DNA of 11,645 nucleotides from an uncultured Planctomycetaceae bacterium (GTDB lineage Bacteria > Planctomycetota > Planctomycetia > Planctomycetales > Planctomycetaceae): contig CAIXQV010000602.1 of the NCBI GenBank assembly GCA_903921605.1, positions 1-11,645 on the forward strand. Direction: 5' to 3'. The notes below the pieces were generated by a model. It ran no database searches and had not been told where the DNA came from. It saw only the letters and a program-made list of their open reading frames with translations. Position 1 is the stretch's first letter, and each line of letters opens with the position of its first letter. The position numbers and the translations under genes are program-made. Below are positions 8,459-11,645 of this stretch, in pieces.

Positions 8459-8526
8459 GTAGCCGGATTCGTGAGAATTCGGTGCGATTCCGCGGAAGGC
8501 ATCCGAATTCTCACGAATCCGGCTAC
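8459..8526. repeat. Perfect 24-bp inverted repeat with 20-nt spacer
   Basis: Arms at 8459-8482 and 8503-8526 are exact reverse complements over 24 bp. Each arm contains GAATTC and the outer ends read GTAGCCGGATTC and its complement. The spacer (8483-8502) holds a further palindrome, TTCCGCGGAA at 8488-8497, and the bases next to the arms can extend the stem by a few pairs past one bulge. The element lies between the ends of two convergent genes. From general familiarity, similar GTAGCCGGATTC-type hairpins occur in many copies in planctomycete genomes, so this is likely a dispersed REP- or MITE-like repeat. It could also stop transcription from both sides, although no T-tract follows. Confidence 0.85.
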
Positions 8527-8605
8527 TCTCAACACACACCACTCACAGTATAAGTCGAACTGCTGACTGGCATTAGCGCGGCATCAAGAGTTTATCTCTG
8601 GGTAG

Positions 8606-8625
8606 GACGGGAATTTTTGCCCGTC
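8606..8625. terminator. Short hairpin GACGGG/CCCGTC, possible terminator or repeat
   Basis: GACGGG (8606-8611) pairs with CCCGTC (8620-8625) around an 8-nt loop containing five T. It lies 28 nt past the stop codon of the minus-strand LRR gene. A T-run after the stem is missing on either strand, so it is weak as a classical terminator. The surrounding GTAGGACGGG...CCCGTC form resembles a second hairpin family that I associate with planctomycete intergenic regions, so it may be a dispersed repeat. Confidence 0.45.
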
Positions 8626-8652
8626 GAAACCCTCCGGACAAGAATGTGCAAC

Positions 8653-10146
8653 CTACCGCACGATTTCGCAATCTGGCAATTCTAATTGCAGTTGCTGAAT
8701 AGCGGACTGCGAAGTCTGAGTACCGAACAGAATCAGCGATCTCAGACCTTTCATTCCCGACAGGTGTCGCAGCCCGACGTCTGTAATGCCTGTGCTGTTC
8801 AGGCTTAGTACTCGCAGTGATTCAATCGATGACAGAGGGAGAAGATCCTTGTCACTGATGGGCGTCAAGTTCAAGTACAACACTTCCAACTTCCTGCAGG
8901 CCGCTAGTGACTTAAGCCCGGCGTTACTGACCTGACAACGTGTCAGATCCAGCCAGTTCAGTTCCGGAAGTTGGGCGATGTTTGCAATCCCGCTGTCTGT
9001 CACCATTGAGCCATTCACGTTGAGATGCTCAAGCTTTGCAAACGCCCGGGGATTTGCATTGTGTTCAAAACGAATCCCCGTCGCACCAATCTCAAGTCGA
9101 TCCAGACGAGACAACATTCCAAGTGCGTTTAATGACGCATCGTCAATTTTGCATCGGTTCAGATGAATCTCCGTCAGACTCTCCAGTCCCCCAAGATGCT
9201 GGAGTCCCTGGACGGTGATCTTTGTCTCATCAAGAACAAGCGATCTCAGTTGACACGCCGTTGCAAGAACTTGCAGGGCGTCATCATCAATGCGACAGCG
9301 TTCCAGATTCAGTTTCTCCAGTTTCTTCATTCGAACCAGCTGCGGAATGGCATCATTGTCGACCTTCGATTCGATGAGTGACAACTCTCGAAGTGAGGTC
9401 AGTTGTTCGACATTCTGCAGCATCTCGTTGGTAACGGGATAGCCGTAGAATCCGTTCATTTCCAACTCGACGATATCTGCATCAGTGGCGGCCGTCGCGC
9501 GGTTCTCACCATGGGCAATGGGCAAAAGATGAACAAGCTGGCTCGCGATTAATGCCTGAAACTGATCTTTTAACATGTCGATTTCAAGCGTCTGCAACGC
9601 AGGCAACGATTTCAAATCCGCAAGTCCTGAACCTCGAACCTGTGTTTTTCGAACATCCAGAGCCTCCAAATGCTGCAGCTTGCCAAGGCGAGCAAGAGAC
9701 TCGTCATCGATCGCGCATTCCGTCAAGGACAGGAATCGCAGGTTCACTTGATCACGCACCGCCTGTATGCACGAGTCACCATCTTCAAACCCATTTAATG
9801 TCAATGAATAAAGGCTACCATTGGCTTTGAGGGCTAAGAGTTGCTGTTCGGAAGTGTTATAGGACGCGAGGCTTAACCCAAAGACCGGAATACTGCGGGG
9901 AAGTTGTTCGATTCTAAGCTGCTTGCCCGGAGTTGGCTGAAAAACTCGGGGATCACGACGAGTCGGGCTAAGTCCGATTGATGACATCTGCGATACCAGC
10001 GAATCAATCTCATCCCGATTCACAACGACATCAGACCAGCGAAGCCAGTCAGAGGATTCATCAATGGCCAACAACTTGTTTGGTGCCAGCAGAAGCACAA
10101 CCAGCAAAGCAATCAGTTCCGTCTGACAGAGTCGGGGCTGCAGCAT
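8653..10146 (-). CDS. Secreted leucine-rich-repeat protein (497 aa)
   Basis: This is a leucine-rich-repeat protein that probably binds other proteins outside the cytoplasm. Residues about 9-27 are a hydrophobic export signal (E-L-I-A-L-L-V-V-L-L-L-A), possibly cut after Ala27. Residues 28-110 are a non-repeat N-terminal region. Repeats of about 24 residues of the form L-x-x-L-x-L-x-x-[TC]-x-[IV]-x-D-x-x-L run from about 111-190, pause over a less regular stretch (about 191-225), and continue from about 226-478, about 14 in all by eye. The end L-P-D-C-E-I-V-R resembles the C-terminal cap of many planctomycete LRR proteins. The start at 10146 is set by GAGGAG 7 nt upstream; an in-frame TTG at 10161 would lie upstream of that site. 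The gene starts 33 nt after the HEAT gene stop and is probably co-transcribed with it. No catalytic domain is visible. Confidence 0.92.
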   Translation of the reverse strand: MLQPRLCQTELIALLVVLLLAPNKLLAIDESSDWLRWSDVVVNRDEIDSLVSQMSSIGLSPTRRDPRVFQPTPGKQLRIEQLPRSIPVFGLSLASYNTSEQQLLALKANGSLYSLTLNGFEDGDSCIQAVRDQVNLRFLSLTECAIDDESLARLGKLQHLEALDVRKTQVRGSGLADLKSLPALQTLEIDMLKDQFQALIASQLVHLLPIAHGENRATAATDADIVELEMNGFYGYPVTNEMLQNVEQLTSLRELSLIESKVDNDAIPQLVRMKKLEKLNLERCRIDDDALQVLATACQLRSLVLDETKITVQGLQHLGGLESLTEIHLNRCKIDDASLNALGMLSRLDRLEIGATGIRFEHNANPRAFAKLEHLNVNGSMVTDSGIANIAQLPELNWLDLTRCQVSNAGLKSLAACRKLEVLYLNLTPISDKDLLPLSSIESLRVLSLNSTGITDVGLRHLSGMKGLRSLILFGTQTSQSAIQQLQLELPDCEIVR

Positions 10147-10153
10147 AAAGACA

Positions 10154-10159
10154 CTCCTC
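10154..10159 (-). promoter_or_regulatory. Ribosome binding site GAGGAG of the LRR gene
   Basis: On the minus strand GAGGAG lies 7 nt before the ATG at 10146, within the 33-nt gap after the HEAT gene. It shows that translation starts at 10146 and not at the TTG at 10161. Confidence 0.85.
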
Positions 10160-10179
10160 AACCCTAAAGTTCAGCAACA

Positions 10180-11645
10180 TCATTCGCCAACAATCTTAGT
10201 GGTGACCTTATTCTGTTGGATGTCAAAGATCTCGGCACCACGAGCTTCCGTGTCCGCTAGGATGATCTGTCGGCCACCTGGATCCAGATCATACTTGTCG
10301 AAATAGTTTTCAATCTTCTTCTCCGTTACAGAAGACAGATCACTCGATACCTGAACAATCTTTCCACTGGGGGCGACAGCGACTATGGAACCATCTGTTA
10401 AGCTTGTTACCGCAATAAAGCCTACGCGTTCTTCGATCTGTTTCTCCAGTTTCATTTTTTCCAAAGAGAAGATCAACAGATTCGTCGTGGTGCAAAAATA
10501 GACGTACTTCATGTCGGGCGAGAACTGAACTGCCATCATGCTCCCGAGGGACCCTCCCTTCACTAAGCGGTCCAATTCTACCTTGGCCACTTGTCCGCTT
10601 CCCAGGTCTGATATCGAAAGCACACCGCGTCCGGCTATTGACAAGGCCATTTTCTGATCCGGACTCACAAGACAACGTCCTTCGAACGTGGCCTTGATCA
10701 CATGAGTTGCCTTGGGCTCGAGTGTCTCTGCATTTAGCAATTCAAGTTTCGTGCCTTCACCACTGGGCATAAACAAACAATAGAGGTTGTCTTTCGGGTG
10801 AAAGCTTACGGCCAGTGGTCTTTCCGATAACTCCCTTTTCGTGCCGGCCGATGGATCGAAATCGTCCTCTGCACGTAGTCGCGTCAAAGTCTTCTCGGCA
10901 AGCACCAGAATCCCACCCTTGTTTTCGATCAGTAGTTCCTGCATACCTATCGGTGCTGGAACGCGAGCCTTCAGTTCGCCGGTAGATGCTTTAACGATGT
11001 CCAGCACGGACTGCTTCCGCCAGACAACAGCAAGGTCAGCTGTCGCACACAACCTTACGTTTTCCACACTTAACACGGGAAGAGAAGAACTGCCGCTGAC
11101 AAACGATCCCACGTTGGAGGCTAGCCAGACGCCGCCGAAAGCAAGGATCATTGTAAGAACCGCCACTGCACTACCGGCTTTTCCCGGCAACGCAGCGAAG
11201 ATGTACGAAGGCGAAATCGCCAGCAGCGCTTTCGAGAATGACTTTTGAAATCGCTTTCGCCGTATTTGACTCGGAGACATCCCGAATTCCTGGAGCGTCT
11301 GCTCGGCGCCCCGACGAACCATCACGTCCCGATCCTGCAGCAGCGGTTCAATGTGTTCTTCACTTCCTTCAAGCTTCAGCTGACCAATGGCTCGTAAAGC
11401 CTGATAGCGAATTTCGGGCTGTGAGTCCTTCAACAGTGCCAGCCAGGACGGTGCAGCCGCTGTATTTCCAATTTTCCCCAGTGCAAGGACTGCCTGAAAA
11501 CGCACGACCGCGTGATCTTCTAACGCAGCCTCCAGCAGATCCAACGATGTTTTATCCTGGAGATCTCCGAGTGCCCGTGCACAGGCCCCGCGGACATGCT
11601 CATCTGTGTCCGCTTTGACCATTTGCTTCAGTCGTGGAAGCGCTC
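10180..11645 (-). CDS. HEAT-repeat / transmembrane / beta-propeller protein, N-terminus beyond window
   Basis: The gene is partial: the frame stays open from an internal Met at 11622 to the right edge, adding A-L-P-R-L-K-Q, which completes the first helix of a HEAT repeat, so that Met is not the start. Numbering from it, residues 1-113 are HEAT repeats of the PBS-lyase type (a partial one, then about 25-53, 56-84 and 87-113, with R-x-x-A-x-x-A-L-G patterns). A basic stretch R-R-K-R-F-Q-K (121-127) precedes one transmembrane segment (about 149-171). Residues about 181-480 form a propeller-like C-terminal domain with S-P-D turns. By the positive-inside rule the HEAT solenoid faces the cytoplasm and the propeller lies outside. 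Such a layout suits relaying a protein contact across the membrane, but no kinase, phosphatase or other effector is visible in this part; one could lie in the missing N-terminus. The LRR gene follows after 33 nt. Stop is TGA at 10180-10182. Confidence 0.9.
   Translation of the reverse strand, partial: ALPRLKQMVKADTDEHVRGACARALGDLQDKTSLDLLEAALEDHAVVRFQAVLALGKIGNTAAAPSWLALLKDSQPEIRYQALRAIGQLKLEGSEEHIEPLLQDRDVMVRRGAEQTLQEFGMSPSQIRRKRFQKSFSKALLAISPSYIFAALPGKAGSAVAVLTMILAFGGVWLASNVGSFVSGSSSLPVLSVENVRLCATADLAVVWRKQSVLDIVKASTGELKARVPAPIGMQELLIENKGGILVLAEKTLTRLRAEDDFDPSAGTKRELSERPLAVSFHPKDNLYCLFMPSGEGTKLELLNAETLEPKATHVIKATFEGRCLVSPDQKMALSIAGRGVLSISDLGSGQVAKVELDRLVKGGSLGSMMAVQFSPDMKYVYFCTTTNLLIFSLEKMKLEKQIEERVGFIAVTSLTDGSIVAVAPSGKIVQVSSDLSSVTEKKIENYFDKYDLDPGGRQIILADTEARGAEIFDIQQNKVTTKIVGE
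11110..11178 (-). other. Transmembrane segment of the HEAT-propeller protein
   Basis: The encoded stretch of about 23 residues is rich in Ala, Val, Leu, Ile, Phe and Gly with no charge (core V-A-V-L-T-M-I-L-A-F-G-G-V-W-L-A). It separates the HEAT repeats from the propeller domain. The basic cluster on its N-terminal side and the Ser/Gly-rich linker on the other side predict an N-in, C-out topology. Confidence 0.8.

Noticed and set aside
10147..10161. TTG start adding five residues to the LRR protein
   Set aside because: The GAGGAG ribosome binding site lies inside this extension and is correctly spaced for the ATG at 10146.
10841..11618. Two open plus-strand frames of 135 and 126 codons opposite the HEAT-propeller gene
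   Set aside because: They are shadows of a minus-strand gene with clear HEAT repeats and a transmembrane segment; no ribosome binding site or domain supports them.
11620..11622. ATG as the true start of the HEAT-propeller gene
   Set aside because: The frame continues upstream to the window edge with residues that complete a HEAT helix, so this is an internal Met.

Overview
The window most resembles a chromosomal segment of a planctomycete (Planctomycetota). This is inferred from its content: a very large secreted WD40-type propeller protein, a secreted leucine-rich-repeat protein ending in the short acidic/Cys cap common in that phylum, a HEAT-membrane-propeller hybrid, and long perfect hairpin repeats between genes. 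GC content is moderate. No rRNA, tRNA, CRISPR array, transposase or phage gene was seen.

Layout. Positions 1-116 are the 3' flank of the giant gene and may hold the start of another minus-strand gene running off the left edge. A single minus-strand gene fills 117-7469. It encodes a 2450-residue putative lipoprotein made almost wholly of beta-propeller blades: a long N-terminal array, a non-propeller insert of about 226 residues, and a C-terminal propeller region. The divergent gap at 7470-7913 holds the leader regions of the giant gene and of a small plus-strand gene (7914-8411, 165 residues, not recognised). The convergent gap at 8412-8652 carries a perfect 24-bp inverted repeat and a second shorter hairpin. 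A minus-strand pair fills the right side: a HEAT-repeat/transmembrane/propeller protein cut off by the right edge (10180-11645), then, 33 nt downstream, a secreted leucine-rich-repeat protein (8653-10146) with a clear Shine-Dalgarno sequence.

How they may work together. The HEAT and LRR genes look co-transcribed. The HEAT protein is predicted to place its HEAT solenoid in the cytoplasm and its propeller outside the membrane; the LRR protein is predicted to be exported, so the two could meet in the periplasm. The giant lipoprotein would also lie outside the cytoplasm. All three are protein-interaction scaffolds and none shows a catalytic motif, so no enzymatic pathway can be assigned. I found no convincing defence system, secondary-metabolite locus or other defined new system. 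The most notable items are the giant propeller array, the HEAT-TM-propeller/LRR pair and the intergenic hairpins.
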